A stretch of DNA of 18,543 nucleotides from Streptomyces regalis (GTDB lineage: Bacteria; Actinomycetota; Actinomycetes; Streptomycetales; Streptomycetaceae): NCBI RefSeq assembly GCF_001509475.1, contig NZ_LLZG01000052.1:1-18543 (forward strand), read 5' to 3'. How positions within the stretch are numbered: position 1 is the stretch's first letter; each line of letters opens with the position of its first letter. Shown piece after piece: positions 1-7,712 of the stretch. The position numbers and the translations under genes are program-made. The notes beneath the pieces were generated by a model. The model was not told the DNA's origin. It worked only from the letters and a program-made list of their open reading frames with translations, and made no database searches.

Positions 1-126
1 CACGTCGAAGAGGCTGTACGCGGTGCCCATGCGCTCGCCGTGGATCGTCACCCGCCGCCCGCCATCCGGCGCGGGCGGCAGCACAACCGCGAGAGGGCGT
101 CGCCCGTCCATGAAGCCAGCATGCAT
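1..126 (-). CDS. Partial hypothetical protein running off the left edge
   Basis: An open minus-strand frame reads into the left edge of the window. From the ATG at 126 it begins MHAGFMDGRRPL and continues through VTIHGERMGTAYSLF to base 1 without a stop. A second in-frame ATG lies at 111. The frame is also open further upstream (to at least about 230), so the true start may be earlier; a TTA leucine codon would then be included. No Shine-Dalgarno is evident before either ATG. The residue pattern (hydrophobic strands separated by charged turns) looks like real protein, but I do not recognise a family with certainty. Function unknown. Confidence 0.4.
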   Translation of the reverse strand, partial: MHAGFMDGRRPLAVVLPPAPDGGRRVTIHGERMGTAYSLFDV

Positions 127-425
127 CAGCACCGGCTGGAATGTCAGTTCGATTAATGGGTGCGGCGCTCGCCGCGGTGGTTCATGCCAGTATGACGGCC
201 TGCAGGGCGTGAAGCGGTGGACCGGCTCGCACGCCGGCGACCCCGTGCGGGACAGATGTATTGTCACCTGCAGAGGGAAGGGCCGGATGGCTGAGGCAAG
301 CTGAAACGGCAACGACGCTCAGCTCCCGCGGTTGGAACCGGCTGCTTTGGGCGCCCTGTGTTCAACGTAACGCTCAAGGAAGGCGCCGCGGCCGAAGCCG
401 GACACCACCGGGTGTGTTCCGCTAC
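127..425. other. Intergenic stretch with no recognisable gene
   Basis: Between the left-edge partial frame and the small Cys-rich gene I see no convincing coding frame, RNA gene or strong hairpin. The + strand frames here have compositions unlike any protein family I know and look like antisense or chance ORFs. Part of it could be upstream coding sequence of the left-edge gene if that gene starts earlier than 126. Confidence 0.4.
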
Positions 426-575
426 CTACTCGGCCTTCTTGGCCATGGTCCTGCCGCAGCAGCAGGTCGGGTTCTGCTCGCCCTGGCAGGTGGGCGGCGC
501 CCCCTTGGTCACTGTGAGTTCACATCCGCATGCAGGGTCTGGGCAGCGGTAGAGCTCGCCTTCGGTGAAGGGCAT
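426..575 (-). CDS. Small Cys-rich putative metal-binding protein (metallothionein-like)
   Basis: A 49-residue protein with seven cysteines (C11, C16, C18, C30 and a C38-C39-C40 triplet), in the pattern CPDPACGC then a hydrophilic turn then CCCG. It has no signal peptide or membrane segment, so it should be cytosolic. The start is chosen at the ATG at 575 because GAGGAG lies about 9 nt upstream; another ATG at 584 abuts that SD directly and is less likely. It sits just downstream of a MerR-type promoter (619-650) matching the one before copA, so copper-induced expression is the simplest reading. The arrangement suggests a metal buffer like a metallothionein or a zinc-ribbon-like protein. The family is not identified with certainty; binding and metal preference are inferred from cysteine content and context. 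Confidence 0.7.
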   Translation of the reverse strand: MPFTEGELYRCPDPACGCELTVTKGAPPTCQGEQNPTCCCGRTMAKKAE

Positions 576-618
576 CGTGGTCATCTCCTCGCCCGTCCCG
601 TCGCTGCTCTTTCTCGCG

Positions 619-650
619 ACGCCAGGACCCTGCCCCTGGGGCAAGGTCAA
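619..650 (-). promoter_or_regulatory. MerR-type promoter/operator for the Cys-rich gene
   Basis: Read on the minus strand: -35 TTGACC (650-645), a 20-bp spacer TTGCCCCAGGGGCAGGGTCC, then -10 TGGCGT (624-619). The spacer holds a GC-rich dyad (TGCCCC/GGGGCA). The long spacer with a central dyad is the hallmark of MerR-family activated promoters. Predicted transcription start is near 612, leaving a leader of about 37 nt to the ATG at 575. Confidence 0.7.
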
Positions 651-684
651 GCAGGATGGGGCCAAGGGCCGCCGGGCGCCGCGG

Positions 685-1098
685 TCAGCCGTCCTGGGTG
701 GATTCGATGATGTGGCAGATCACGCCGGGTTCGCCGCGCCCGGCGGCCTGGTCCGCCCGGTCCCGGGCGGCCTGCAGGGTTTGGCGGAGGCCCTGCAGGT
801 CGGCGATGCGCCGGTCGATCTCGTCCAGGTGCTGGTCCAGGAGGCTGGTGACCAGCTCGCACGGCTGCTGCCCCTGGCGCTGGAGGTCCAGGATGCGCTT
901 GATCTCCTTCAGGCTCAGGCCAAGGGTCTGGGCCTGGCGGATGAAGTGCAGCTCGGGCAGGGCCTTGTCGGTGTAGGTGCGGTATCCGGCCGGGGTGCGT
1001 TCGGGCGGGTCGATGAGGCCGTGCGCCTCGTACAGGCGCACGGCCTTGGGGCTCAGTCCGGTCTGCTTGGCGACGCGACCGACGGTCAGCATGGGCAT
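685..1098 (-). CDS. MerR-family copper-responsive-type regulator (CueR-like)
   Basis: A 137-residue MerR-family activator. Residues 1-70 form the winged-helix domain (LTVGRVAKQTGLSPKAVRLYE, then PAGYRTYT). Residues 75-120 are the long dimerisation helix. The C-terminal metal loop contains GVICHIIE with C128, and C80 lies at the start of the dimer helix like the extra Cys of ZntR/MerR. The usual CueR C-x7-C pair is not present, so metal specificity is uncertain, but the divergent copA makes Cu(I) most likely. The start at 1098 is preferred over upstream ATG/GTG because GAGGA sits 4 nt before it; a second ATG follows at 1092. The operator between it and copA (1136-1167) probably allows autoregulation too. 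Confidence 0.85.
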   Translation of the reverse strand: MPMLTVGRVAKQTGLSPKAVRLYEAHGLIDPPERTPAGYRTYTDKALPELHFIRQAQTLGLSLKEIKRILDLQRQGQQPCELVTSLLDQHLDEIDRRIADLQGLRQTLQAARDRADQAAGRGEPGVICHIIESTQDG

Positions 1099-1135
1099 GG
1101 TTTCCTCGCATTTCGGGCGTACCGATAGTGTGCGC

Positions 1136-1167
1136 TTGACCTTGCCCTTGGGGCAAGGTTCTACCGT
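1136..1167 (+). promoter_or_regulatory. MerR-type copA promoter/operator
   Basis: The -35 TTGACC (1136-1141) and -10 TACCGT (1162-1167) are separated by 20 bp. An imperfect dyad ACCTTGCC-CTTGG-GGCAAGGT spans 1139-1159, lying almost wholly between the two hexamers. This matches the known architecture of CueR-controlled copA promoters. The predicted +1 is about 1174, only two bases before the copA ATG. Confidence 0.88.
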
Positions 1168-1175
1168 CCCGGACC

Positions 1176-3518
1176 ATGACGACACAGCAAGCCGACGGTG
1201 CCCGGCCGGCCACCGCCATGCCGCCCACCGGCGTGTCCGGCGAGCCTGGGCCGAGCCGCACCGTCGACCTGTCGATCACCGGCATGACCTGCGCCTCCTG
1301 TGCGGCGCGGATCGAGCGGAAGCTGAACAAGCTGCCCGGTGTCAGTGCGTCGGTGAACTTCGCCACGGCCGCTGCCCGCGTCGCCCACACCGAGGACGTG
1401 ACGGCGCAGGACCTGATCGGCGTGGTGAAGGACATGGGGTACGGGGCCGCCGTTCCCGCCCCGTCCGCCTCCGCCGAGACAAGAGGCGCCGCCGGCGGTG
1501 AGGGGCCGGTTGGGGCGGAGGAGCGTCATGTGCGGGAGCTGCGGGATCGGCTGCTGGCGTCGGTGGTGCTGACGGTGCCGGTGGTGGTGCTGTCGATGGT
1601 GCCCGCGCTGCAGTTCCGGTTCTGGCAGTGGCTGGCGTTCGCGCTGGCCTCTCCGGTGGCGTTGTGGGGGGCGTGGCCGTTCCACCGGGCGGCGGTGCTG
1701 AATCTGCGGCACCGGGCGGCGACCATGGACACGCTGGTCTCCCTGGGCGTACTGGCCGCGTGGCTGTGGAGTGTGTACGCGCTGTTCCTCGGCGGGGCGG
1801 GCGAGCCTGGGATGAGCATGGAGTTCACGCTCCTGCCTCGCTCGGACGAGCACGCCGGGGCGGCGGAGATCTACCTGGAGGTGGCCGCGGCGCTGACCGC
1901 GTTCATCCTGGCCGGCCGCTATTTCGAGGCGCGGGCCCGGCGCCGGGCCGGGGAGGCGATCCGGGCGCTGATGGACCTGGGTGCCAAGGATGTCACCGTG
2001 TTGCGCGGTGGGCGCGAGGTCCGCGTGCCGGTCGAGGAGTTGGTGGTCGGGGACGAGTTCGTGGTCCGGCCCGGGGAGAAGATCGCCACCGACGGTGTGG
2101 TGGCCGAGGGCTCCTCCGCGGTGGACGAGTCGCTGCTTACCGGCGAGTCGCTGCCGGTGGAAGTCGGCCCGGGCGACGCCGTGACCGGGGCGACCGTGAA
2201 CGCCGGGGGCCGGCTCGTCGTACGAGCCACGCGGGTGGGCGCGGACACCAAGCTGGCGCAGATCGCCAAGCTGGTGGAGGAAGCGCAGACCGGCAAGGCC
2301 GCGGTGCAGCGGCTGGCCGACCAGATCTCGGCGATCTTCGTGCCCACCGTGATCCTGCTGGCCATCGAGACGCTGGCCGCCTGGCTGATCCTGGACTACG
2401 ACGCGTCGATGGCGTTGACCGCGGCGGTGGCGGTGCTGATCATCGCCTGCCCGTGCGCGCTGGGGCTGGCGACCCCGACCGCGCTGATGGTGGGCACCGG
2501 GCGGGGCGCTCAGCTCGGGCTGCTGATCCGGGGTCCGGAGGTGCTGGAGTCCACCCGGCGCATCGACACCATCGTGCTGGACAAGACCGGCACCGTCACC
2601 GAGGGCCGGATGCGGCTGACCGAGGTCGTTCCCGCCGACGGCGCGGACCGGGACGAGGTGCTGCGGCTGGCGGGTGCGGTGGAGCACGCCAGCGAGCACC
2701 CGATCGCCAAGGCCATCGCGGACGCCGCCGAGGAGGAGACCGGCGCTCTTGCCCCCGTGACCGGCTTCGCCAACCACGCCGGGCGCGGTGTATCCGGCAC
2801 CGTCGAGGGCCGACAGGTGCTGGCCGGGCGGGCGAGCTGGCTCGCCGACGACTACGGGCTTCAGGTCCCGGCGGGGCTGGCGCGGGCCCAGCGGACGGCC
2901 GAACGCGCCGGCCGCACGGTGGTCTTCGCCGCCTGGGACGACGAGGTGCGGGCCGCGCTGGTGGTCGCCGACACCGTGAAGGCGACCAGCGCCGAGGCGG
3001 TCGACCGGTTCAAGGCGCTGGGCCTGACCCCGGTCCTGCTCACCGGCGACAACAGGGCGGCAGCCGAGCATGTCGCGGCCGAGGTCGGCATCGACAGCGT
3101 GATCGCCGAGGTGCATCCGGAGGACAAGGTCGCCGAGGTCAAGCGGCTGCAGGCGCAGGGCAAGGTGGTAGCGATGGTCGGCGACGGCGTCAACGACGCC
3201 GCCGCGCTCGCCCAGGCCGACCTGGGCCTGGCCATGGGCACCGGCACCGACGCAGCCATCGCCGCCGCCGACCTCACCCTGGTCAAGGGCGACCTGCGCG
3301 GCGCCGCCGACGCCATCCGCCTCGCCCGCAGGACGCTGGCCACCATCAAGGGCAACCTGTTCTGGGCCTTCGCCTACAACGTCGCCGCCCTGCCGCTGGC
3401 CGCGTTCGGTCTGCTCAACCCCCTCATAGCCGGGGCGGCGATGGCCTCTTCCTCGGTGTTCGTCGTCAGCAACAGCCTGCGGCTGCGCCGGTTCCAGCCG
3501 GCCACTCACGGCTCCTGA
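1176..3518 (+). CDS. copA: Cu(I)-translocating P1B-1-type ATPase
   Basis: A 780-residue copper-exporting P-type ATPase of the cytoplasmic membrane that uses ATP to expel Cu(I). One N-terminal HMA domain carries GMTCASC (C39, C42). The actuator motif TGES is at 322-325, the intramembrane CPC is at 425-427, the phosphorylated Asp is D469 in DKTGT, the nucleotide-domain HP is at 508-509, and GDGVND is at 669-674. In the last two helices FAYN (Y734-N735) and M756 with SSS match the Cu(I)-selective P1B-1 signatures. Length is normal for a single-HMA CopA. The ATG at 1176 has no Shine-Dalgarno and lies about 2 nt after the predicted transcription start, so translation may be leaderless. The neighbouring regulator and the dyad promoter support copper induction. 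Confidence 0.96.
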   Translation: MTTQQADGARPATAMPPTGVSGEPGPSRTVDLSITGMTCASCAARIERKLNKLPGVSASVNFATAAARVAHTEDVTAQDLIGVVKDMGYGAAVPAPSASAETRGAAGGEGPVGAEERHVRELRDRLLASVVLTVPVVVLSMVPALQFRFWQWLAFALASPVALWGAWPFHRAAVLNLRHRAATMDTLVSLGVLAAWLWSVYALFLGGAGEPGMSMEFTLLPRSDEHAGAAEIYLEVAAALTAFILAGRYFEARARRRAGEAIRALMDLGAKDVTVLRGGREVRVPVEELVVGDEFVVRPGEKIATDGVVAEGSSAVDESLLTGESLPVEVGPGDAVTGATVNAGGRLVVRATRVGADTKLAQIAKLVEEAQTGKAAVQRLADQISAIFVPTVILLAIETLAAWLILDYDASMALTAAVAVLIIACPCALGLATPTALMVGTGRGAQLGLLIRGPEVLESTRRIDTIVLDKTGTVTEGRMRLTEVVPADGADRDEVLRLAGAVEHASEHPIAKAIADAAEEETGALAPVTGFANHAGRGVSGTVEGRQVLAGRASWLADDYGLQVPAGLARAQRTAERAGRTVVFAAWDDEVRAALVVADTVKATSAEAVDRFKALGLTPVLLTGDNRAAAEHVAAEVGIDSVIAEVHPEDKVAEVKRLQAQGKVVAMVGDGVNDAAALAQADLGLAMGTGTDAAIAAADLTLVKGDLRGAADAIRLARRTLATIKGNLFWAFAYNVAALPLAAFGLLNPLIAGAAMASSSVFVVSNSLRLRRFQPATHGS

Positions 3519-3602
3519 AGCGTTCGTCAGCTCCATGGCGTCGAGGCGGCAGAGCGGGGTCCTCCCCCTCTCTTGTCACCTGAACAACTAAGGCATTTAG
3601 GC

Positions 3603-3628
3603 GGCCTGAGCCACTGTTTGCTCAGCCC
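3603..3628 (+). other. Hairpin between copA and the Met-rich gene
   Basis: GGCCTGAGC (3603-3611) pairs with GCTCAGCCC (3620-3628) at 8 of 9 positions around an 8-nt loop. There is no T tract. It could be a weak or partial terminator after copA, a processing site, or a leader structure 23 nt upstream of the next start codon. Confidence 0.4.
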
Positions 3629-3651
3629 CGAGAGAAAGAAGGATCCACCCG

Positions 3652-4179
3652 ATGGCAACCATCAAGCACCGCACCGCCCTCGCGATCGCCGCGGGGGTGG
3701 TCACGCTCGGCGTCTCCATCGCCGTCGCCACCGCGGCAGCGGCCGGTGGCGGCCCGTCCACGCCGACCCCGTCCGCCAGTCCCAGCGCCCCGGCGGCCTC
3801 CCCCACGCCTTCGCTAACCGGTAGCCCCAGCCCGGCTCCCGGCAACGGCGGGGCGGACAACGGCTCGGGTGGCATGGACGGGACGAGCGGCTCCGGCGGC
3901 ATGGGCGCGGACGACATGCGGATGGCGCTCGAAGGCATGCGCATGGGCATGGAGATGGGAATGGAGCAGGGGATGGAGCAGGGGATGGAAATGGGGGCGA
4001 AGTCGATGCACGAGCAGATGAGCTCCCCCTCCCCGAGCGCCACCGGAACCCCCTCGCCCTCCCCCGACGGCGGGACGCAGCAGAACAACATGGGCGGCAT
4101 GAACGGCATGGGGAGCGGCGGAGGCATGGGCGGCATGGGCATGGGTGACATGGGCGGCATGGGCATGGACGGGATGTGA
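3652..4179 (+). CDS. Secreted or anchored methionine-rich protein, probable copper binder
   Basis: A 175-residue protein with a positively charged start (MATIKHR) and a hydrophobic segment at about 8-31, either a signal peptide or an N-terminal anchor. A Pro/Ser/Thr/Ala linker follows. Two Met-rich blocks come next, roughly residues 83-123 (repeats such as GMRMGMEMGMEQGMEQ) and 147-175 (GGMGGMGMGDMGGMGM). I count 25 Met in 175 residues; there is no Cys. Met-rich extracytoplasmic segments are known Cu(I)/Ag(I) ligands in CopC, CusF-type and PcoE-like proteins, so copper binding outside the membrane is the likely role, inferred from composition and from position directly after copA. The start has AAGGA 8 nt upstream. 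Its stop overlaps the next gene's GTG. No named family recognised. Confidence 0.8.
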   Translation: MATIKHRTALAIAAGVVTLGVSIAVATAAAAGGGPSTPTPSASPSAPAASPTPSLTGSPSPAPGNGGADNGSGGMDGTSGSGGMGADDMRMALEGMRMGMEMGMEQGMEQGMEMGAKSMHEQMSSPSPSATGTPSPSPDGGTQQNNMGGMNGMGSGGGMGGMGMGDMGGMGMDGM

Positions 4180-4544
4180 CGGTGGCCGACCCGAAGGACA
4201 CCGAGGACGAGCAGGACCGTCGCCTCGCGATCCGGGTGGGCGTCACTGCGGCCGGCCTGGCTGGTGCCACCCTGCTCACCGCGGGACTCATCGCCACCGC
4301 TCAGCCCTCCGCGCCCGCAGCGGCACCCGCCGCGGCCGCATCCCCTGCACCGTCATCCCCCGCTGCGGCCACCCCGGCCAGCCCGCAGGCGACCCCCTCC
4401 ACCCCGGTCACCCGGAGCAGCGGCAGCGGCTGCGGCGCGAAGAGCACCTCCCCCTCCCCACCCGCCGCGGCGGCACCGGCGTCGCCCCCGGCCGGAGCGC
4501 AGGCCATGCCGTCCGCGCCGGTGACCCGCAGCAGTGGCAGCTGA
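4176..4544 (+). CDS. Anchored Pro/Ala/Ser-rich protein with an internal duplication
   Basis: A 122-residue protein. A charged cytosolic N-terminus (about 1-18) is followed by one hydrophobic helix (about 19-42) and then a low-complexity Pro/Ala/Ser/Thr tail that should lie outside the membrane. The tail contains two copies of QA(T/M)PS(T/A)PVTRSSGS, the second ending at the C-terminus. A single Cys follows the first copy (GSGCGAK). The GTG start at 4176 overlaps the previous stop (GTGA), and a second GTG lies at 4182; coupling to the Met-rich gene is likely. Its position directly before apbE is where related actinobacterial clusters often carry an FMN-binding-domain protein, but no such domain is visible. 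Function unknown. Confidence 0.65.
   Translation: MTVADPKDTEDEQDRRLAIRVGVTAAGLAGATLLTAGLIATAQPSAPAAAPAAAASPAPSSPAAATPASPQATPSTPVTRSSGSGCGAKSTSPSPPAAAAPASPPAGAQAMPSAPVTRSSGS
4386..4541 (+). repeat. 114-bp-period internal duplication in the anchored protein gene
   Basis: Bases 4386-4427 and 4500-4541 encode the same 14-residue unit with two substitutions (QATPSTPVTRSSGS and QAMPSAPVTRSSGS). Several third-codon positions differ, so the duplication is not recent or the peptide is under selection. Confidence 0.75.
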
Positions 4545-5496
4545 GGGCGCCGGGGCGGTCGAGGCGCGGTTTCCGGTCATGGGCAGCACCGGCCATCTGC
4601 TGGTGACGGGAGCCGGTCCCAAGCTGCTGGCCTTGGCCCGCACCCGGCTGGCGGAGCTGGAGGCACTGTGGTCCCGCTTCCGCCCGGACAGCGAACTGTG
4701 CCGGCTCAACGCCTCCCTGGGCCAGTGGGTCACCCTGTCCCCGCCCACGGTCGCGGTCGTACGCCGTGCCGTGCGGGCCTGGGAGGTGACCGGCGGCCTG
4801 TTCGACCCGACCGTGCTGCCCGCCTTGGAGGCGGCCGGATACACGCGCAGCTTCGCATCGCCGGCACCCGAACCGTCGTCCTTCGCCGCGCCCGCCCGCG
4901 CTCCGGGGTGCGCGGGCATCGAGATCGAGGACGACCGGGTGCGCCTTCCTGTCGGGGTGCGGCTGGATCTGGGCGGGATCGGCAAGGGGTACGCGGCCGA
5001 CCTGCTCACCGAGGAACTGCTGGCCGCAGGGGCACAGGGCGCCTGTGTGAACCTCGGCGGCGACGTCCGCGCTGCCGGGTCGCCGCCCGGTGCCGATGCC
5101 TGGGTGATCGCGGTGGAGGACGAGGCCCGCCCGGGCACCGACCTGGCCTGGCTGGCCCTCGCCGAGGGCGCGGTGGCCACCTCCACCCGGCTGCGCCGCC
5201 GCTGGCGACGCGGGAGCGAGGAGGTGCACCACCTCATCGACCCGGCCGACGGCACCCCTGCGGACACTCCCGTGGCCACGGTCACGGTGGTCGCCGCCGA
5301 AACGCACTGGGCGGAGGTACTGGCCAAGGCCGCCCTGATCGCCGGCCCGGCCGCCGGGGCCGTCCTGCTGGAGGCTCACGGGGTGGCCGGCCTGCTCGTG
5401 ACCGAGGACGGCACGGCGCTGCGCGTCGGGCCCTGGGAAAGGTATGAACGTTGGATCCCCAGCTGTGGTGGCACCTCGCCCGCACCGGCGGGCTGA
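4534..5496 (+). CDS. apbE: FAD:protein FMN transferase (ApbE family)
   Basis: A 320-residue ApbE-family enzyme that covalently attaches FMN from FAD to a Thr/Ser of a target flavoprotein. Family motifs are present in order: FPVMGSTG (13-20), SRFRPDSELCRLN (47-59), GGLFDPTV (87-94), LDLGGIGKGYAAD (144-156, FAD binding), NLGGDV (173-178), ATSTRLRRRW, and HHLIDPADGTPA (232-243). No signal peptide or lipobox is visible, so as annotated it would be cytosolic, although the substrates of this family usually face outward. The GTG start overlaps the end of the preceding gene by 11 nt, and the 3' end overlaps the next gene, showing a tightly coupled operon. The modified partner is not obvious in this window. 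Confidence 0.9.
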   Translation: MAAEGAGAVEARFPVMGSTGHLLVTGAGPKLLALARTRLAELEALWSRFRPDSELCRLNASLGQWVTLSPPTVAVVRRAVRAWEVTGGLFDPTVLPALEAAGYTRSFASPAPEPSSFAAPARAPGCAGIEIEDDRVRLPVGVRLDLGGIGKGYAADLLTEELLAAGAQGACVNLGGDVRAAGSPPGADAWVIAVEDEARPGTDLAWLALAEGAVATSTRLRRRWRRGSEEVHHLIDPADGTPADTPVATVTVVAAETHWAEVLAKAALIAGPAAGAVLLEAHGVAGLLVTEDGTALRVGPWERYERWIPSCGGTSPAPAG

Positions 5497-6989
5497 TGTC
5501 CTGGTGGCTGCTGTCGGCCACCGTCGTCTGGGGGCTGCTGCTGTCCACCCGGGTGCTCGGCCCGCGGACGATCCCGGCCCGGCTGCTGGACCTGCACCGC
5601 TTCCTGTCCGGCCTGTCCCTGTCCTTCCTCGGGCTGCACCTGCTGGCGCTGCTGGCCGATGAATGGGTGGACTTCGGCCTGCTGCAGTTGCTGATCCCGT
5701 TCACGTCCGGCTACCGGCCGGTGGCCGTGGCCTGGGGTGTGATCGCTCTGTACCTGCTGGCCGCGATCCAGACGACATCCCTGCTCAAACCCCGTATCCC
5801 GCACCGGTGGTGGCGCTACGTCCACTCAAGCGCCTTCGCCGTGTTCGCCCTCACCACGGCGCACGCCCTCACGGCGGGTACGGACGAGGGGGCGGTGCGC
5901 TGGACCGGGCTCGTCCTGGCCGCGGCCGTCGTCTTCCTGGCCGTCTACCGGCTTCTGGTCGCAAGGCGCCCGGACGGTATGAGTACGGCGGCACCGCAAG
6001 CGACCGTCGAGCCGCCGGTACGACGCCCGCCGTCCGCCTCCCGGCCGGTGGTCGTGGACGAGGTGCGCCGGGTCGCCGAGGGCGCCGTAGCCGTCACCCT
6101 CGTCTGCGCAGACGGCGAACGGCTGCCCGCATGGGAGCCCGGCGCCCACATCGACCTCACCCTGCCCTCCGGACGAGTCCGCCAGTACTCCCTGTGCGGC
6201 GACCCGGCGCAGCCGGACACCTACCAGATCGGCGTACTGCACGTGCCCGACGGACGCGGCGGCTCGGCAGAGCTGCACGGGCTGCGCGTGGGCAGGTGGC
6301 TGGCGGTGAGCCGTCCCCGCAACGGGTTCCCGCTGGTCCTGGCCGACCACTACCTGTTCATCGCCGGAGGCATCGGCATCACACCGATCCTGCCCATGGT
6401 CCGCGCCGTCCAGGCGGCCGGGCGCGAGTGGCGTCTGGTCTACGGCGGCCGGACCCGCGCGTCGATGGCCTTCGCCGACGAACTCCTCACCATCGGCGGC
6501 AGCCGTGTCCGGCTGGTCCCCGAGGACACCGATGGCCTGCCCGACGTCACGGCCGCACTGGCCAACACCCCGCGCGGCGCGGCCGTCTACTGCTGCGGCC
6601 CCGAATCGCTACTGGCCACCGTGGAGCAGCTCGTAGCGGCGGACTACCGGGACCGGCACCTGCACACGGAACGCTTCGGCATCCCCCGAAGTCCCTCGTC
6701 GCCGGAAGTCCGCGCTGCTGCACAGGAGTTCACGGTCGAGCTGCGGCGCACCGGGCGGATCCTCCCGGTCCCCGCCGACCGCACGCTGCTGGAGGTGATC
6801 CGCGAGGCCGTCCCCGACGCCCCCTCCTCCTGCGAGGCGGGCTTCTGCGGCAGCTGCGAACTACGCGTCCTGGACGGCGTCCCCGACCACCACGACACCG
6901 TTCTGACTCCGGCCGAACGCGGCCGACGCGACGTCATCTACCCGTGTGTGTCCCGTTCGCGCAGCCCACGCCTGGTCGTGGACCTATGA
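5451..6989 (+). CDS. Ferric-reductase-like membrane flavoprotein with C-terminal 2Fe-2S domain
   Basis: A 512-residue fusion. Residues 1-172 form a ferric-reductase/YedZ-like multi-helix domain with heme-candidate histidine pairs H49/H63 and H125/H138. Residues about 195-425 form an FAD/NAD(P)-binding ferredoxin-reductase module (RQYS 244-247 for FAD, GGIGITP 306-312 for NAD(P), CCGPESL). The C-terminus is a plant-type 2Fe-2S ferredoxin domain with C461-x4-C466-x2-C469-x29-C499. It should carry electrons from NAD(P)H through FAD and Fe-S to membrane heme and outward. The TTG start at 5451 is chosen because the N-terminus MDPQLWWHLART fits this family and GGAAAGG lies 8 nt upstream; it overlaps apbE by 46 nt. 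The electron acceptor (metal ion or flavoprotein) is inferred only from the operon. Confidence 0.88.
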   Translation: MDPQLWWHLARTGGLMSWWLLSATVVWGLLLSTRVLGPRTIPARLLDLHRFLSGLSLSFLGLHLLALLADEWVDFGLLQLLIPFTSGYRPVAVAWGVIALYLLAAIQTTSLLKPRIPHRWWRYVHSSAFAVFALTTAHALTAGTDEGAVRWTGLVLAAAVVFLAVYRLLVARRPDGMSTAAPQATVEPPVRRPPSASRPVVVDEVRRVAEGAVAVTLVCADGERLPAWEPGAHIDLTLPSGRVRQYSLCGDPAQPDTYQIGVLHVPDGRGGSAELHGLRVGRWLAVSRPRNGFPLVLADHYLFIAGGIGITPILPMVRAVQAAGREWRLVYGGRTRASMAFADELLTIGGSRVRLVPEDTDGLPDVTAALANTPRGAAVYCCGPESLLATVEQLVAADYRDRHLHTERFGIPRSPSSPEVRAAAQEFTVELRRTGRILPVPADRTLLEVIREAVPDAPSSCEAGFCGSCELRVLDGVPDHHDTVLTPAERGRRDVIYPCVSRSRSPRLVVDL

Positions 6990-7054
6990 CCGGCAGCACG
7001 GCCGACAGCCCGTACGGCGTGCCTACCGTGCGCACGAAGATGAGCAGTCCCTGA
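6986..7054 (+). other. 22-codon ORF coupled to the oxidoreductase, possible gene remnant
   Basis: ATG at 6986 overlaps the oxidoreductase stop (ATGA) and opens a 22-residue frame, MTGSTADSPYGVPTVRTKMS and two more residues, ending at a TGA. It may be the stub of a fourth operon gene lost by deletion, or chance. Between it and the SMR gene (7055-7178) nothing coding is seen; a CCCCGGC/GCCGGGG pair (7114-7120 and 7141-7147) could form a weak hairpin between the converging genes. Confidence 0.2.
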
Positions 7055-7178
7055 TGAGAACCACCAGTTCACCGTGAGGTCGAGATCCGCGGCGCGGCCC
7101 TCGTCCGCCGCTGCCCCGGCCACCGGATGGCCCTGGATCAGCCGGGGATGCCGGGGCCGGTGTCAGGCACGCCGCTGG

Positions 7179-7535
7179 TCAGGCTCGCGGTGGGCGGGGC
7201 CCCGGCTCAGTCCCGGAACCGGACAGCTGCAGACCGATGGTGCCGACGATCACCAACGAGATTGAGACGATCTTGAAGGGGGAGACCAGATCGCCTAGGA
7301 AGGCCATGCCGTAGATCGCCGTGCCCGACGCACCGAGGCCCGTCCACACCGCGTACGAGGGGCCGACGTCCAGCTTCTTCAGTGAAAGGGTCAACAGACC
7401 GAAGCTGGCCAGTGCGAAGACGCAGAACCCGATGGTCGGCCAGAGCCGGGTGAAGCCCTCGGACAGGCTGAGGCTCACGGCGAAGCCGGTCTCGAACAGT
7501 CCGGCGACGATGACCATCAGCCACGCCGTGGCCAT
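7179..7535 (-). CDS. SMR-family efflux transporter (SugE/Gdx-like)
   Basis: A 118-residue small multidrug resistance protein with four predicted membrane helices, working as a dimeric proton-coupled antiporter. The essential membrane glutamate is E15 (AGLFETGFAVSL), and YAVWTGLGASG in helix 3 fits the SugE/Gdx branch more than EmrE. The C-terminal tail (SGSGTEPGPRPP) is longer than usual. The ATG at 7535 has GGAGG 7 nt upstream. The substrate could be guanidinium or quaternary ammonium compounds; the sequence does not decide this. It lies downstream of a strong hairpin that separates it from the HMA gene. Confidence 0.88.
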   Translation of the reverse strand: MATAWLMVIVAGLFETGFAVSLSLSEGFTRLWPTIGFCVFALASFGLLTLSLKKLDVGPSYAVWTGLGASGTAIYGMAFLGDLVSPFKIVSISLVIVGTIGLQLSGSGTEPGPRPPRA

Positions 7536-7579
7536 GTGACTGCCTCCACGCTTCGGGCCGACAGGTTGGTGACTGCCTC
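7536..7579 (-). repeat. 11-bp direct repeat spanning the SMR ribosome binding site
   Basis: GTGACTGCCTC occurs on + at 7536-7546 and again at 7569-7579 (33-bp period). On the coding strand each reads GAGGCAGTCAC; the copy next to the ATG contains the Shine-Dalgarno, and the upstream copy is an SD-like duplicate. This may be chance or a short duplication. Confidence 0.5.
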
Positions 7580-7712
7580 GCCGACCGGTCATCCCCTTGC
7601 TGTGAGTATGCACGGACCGGCTGGGTCGTCGGGTTCCCGCGCTCAGCGTTGATCGCGCCGTTCCCAGCCGCAAGCAGCCCCAGCGAGTACACGGTTGACG
7701 TCGACCGGCAGC

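Noticed and set aside
1161..3536. Long antisense frame (791 codons) opposite copA
   Set aside because: It is a shadow of copA caused by high third-position GC; its composition is Gly/Arg/His-rich with no motif, while the + frame has every P1B-ATPase motif.
3862..3910. DGTSGSG in the Met-rich protein as an ApbE flavinylation site
   Set aside because: The known target motif is Dxx(S/T)GA(T/S); here the Ala and the acceptor Thr/Ser positions are wrong and the segment is Gly/Ser low complexity.
7536..7712. Guanidine riboswitch upstream of the SMR gene
   Set aside because: I looked for the conserved features of the guanidine-I, -II and -III classes on the minus strand and found no convincing match.
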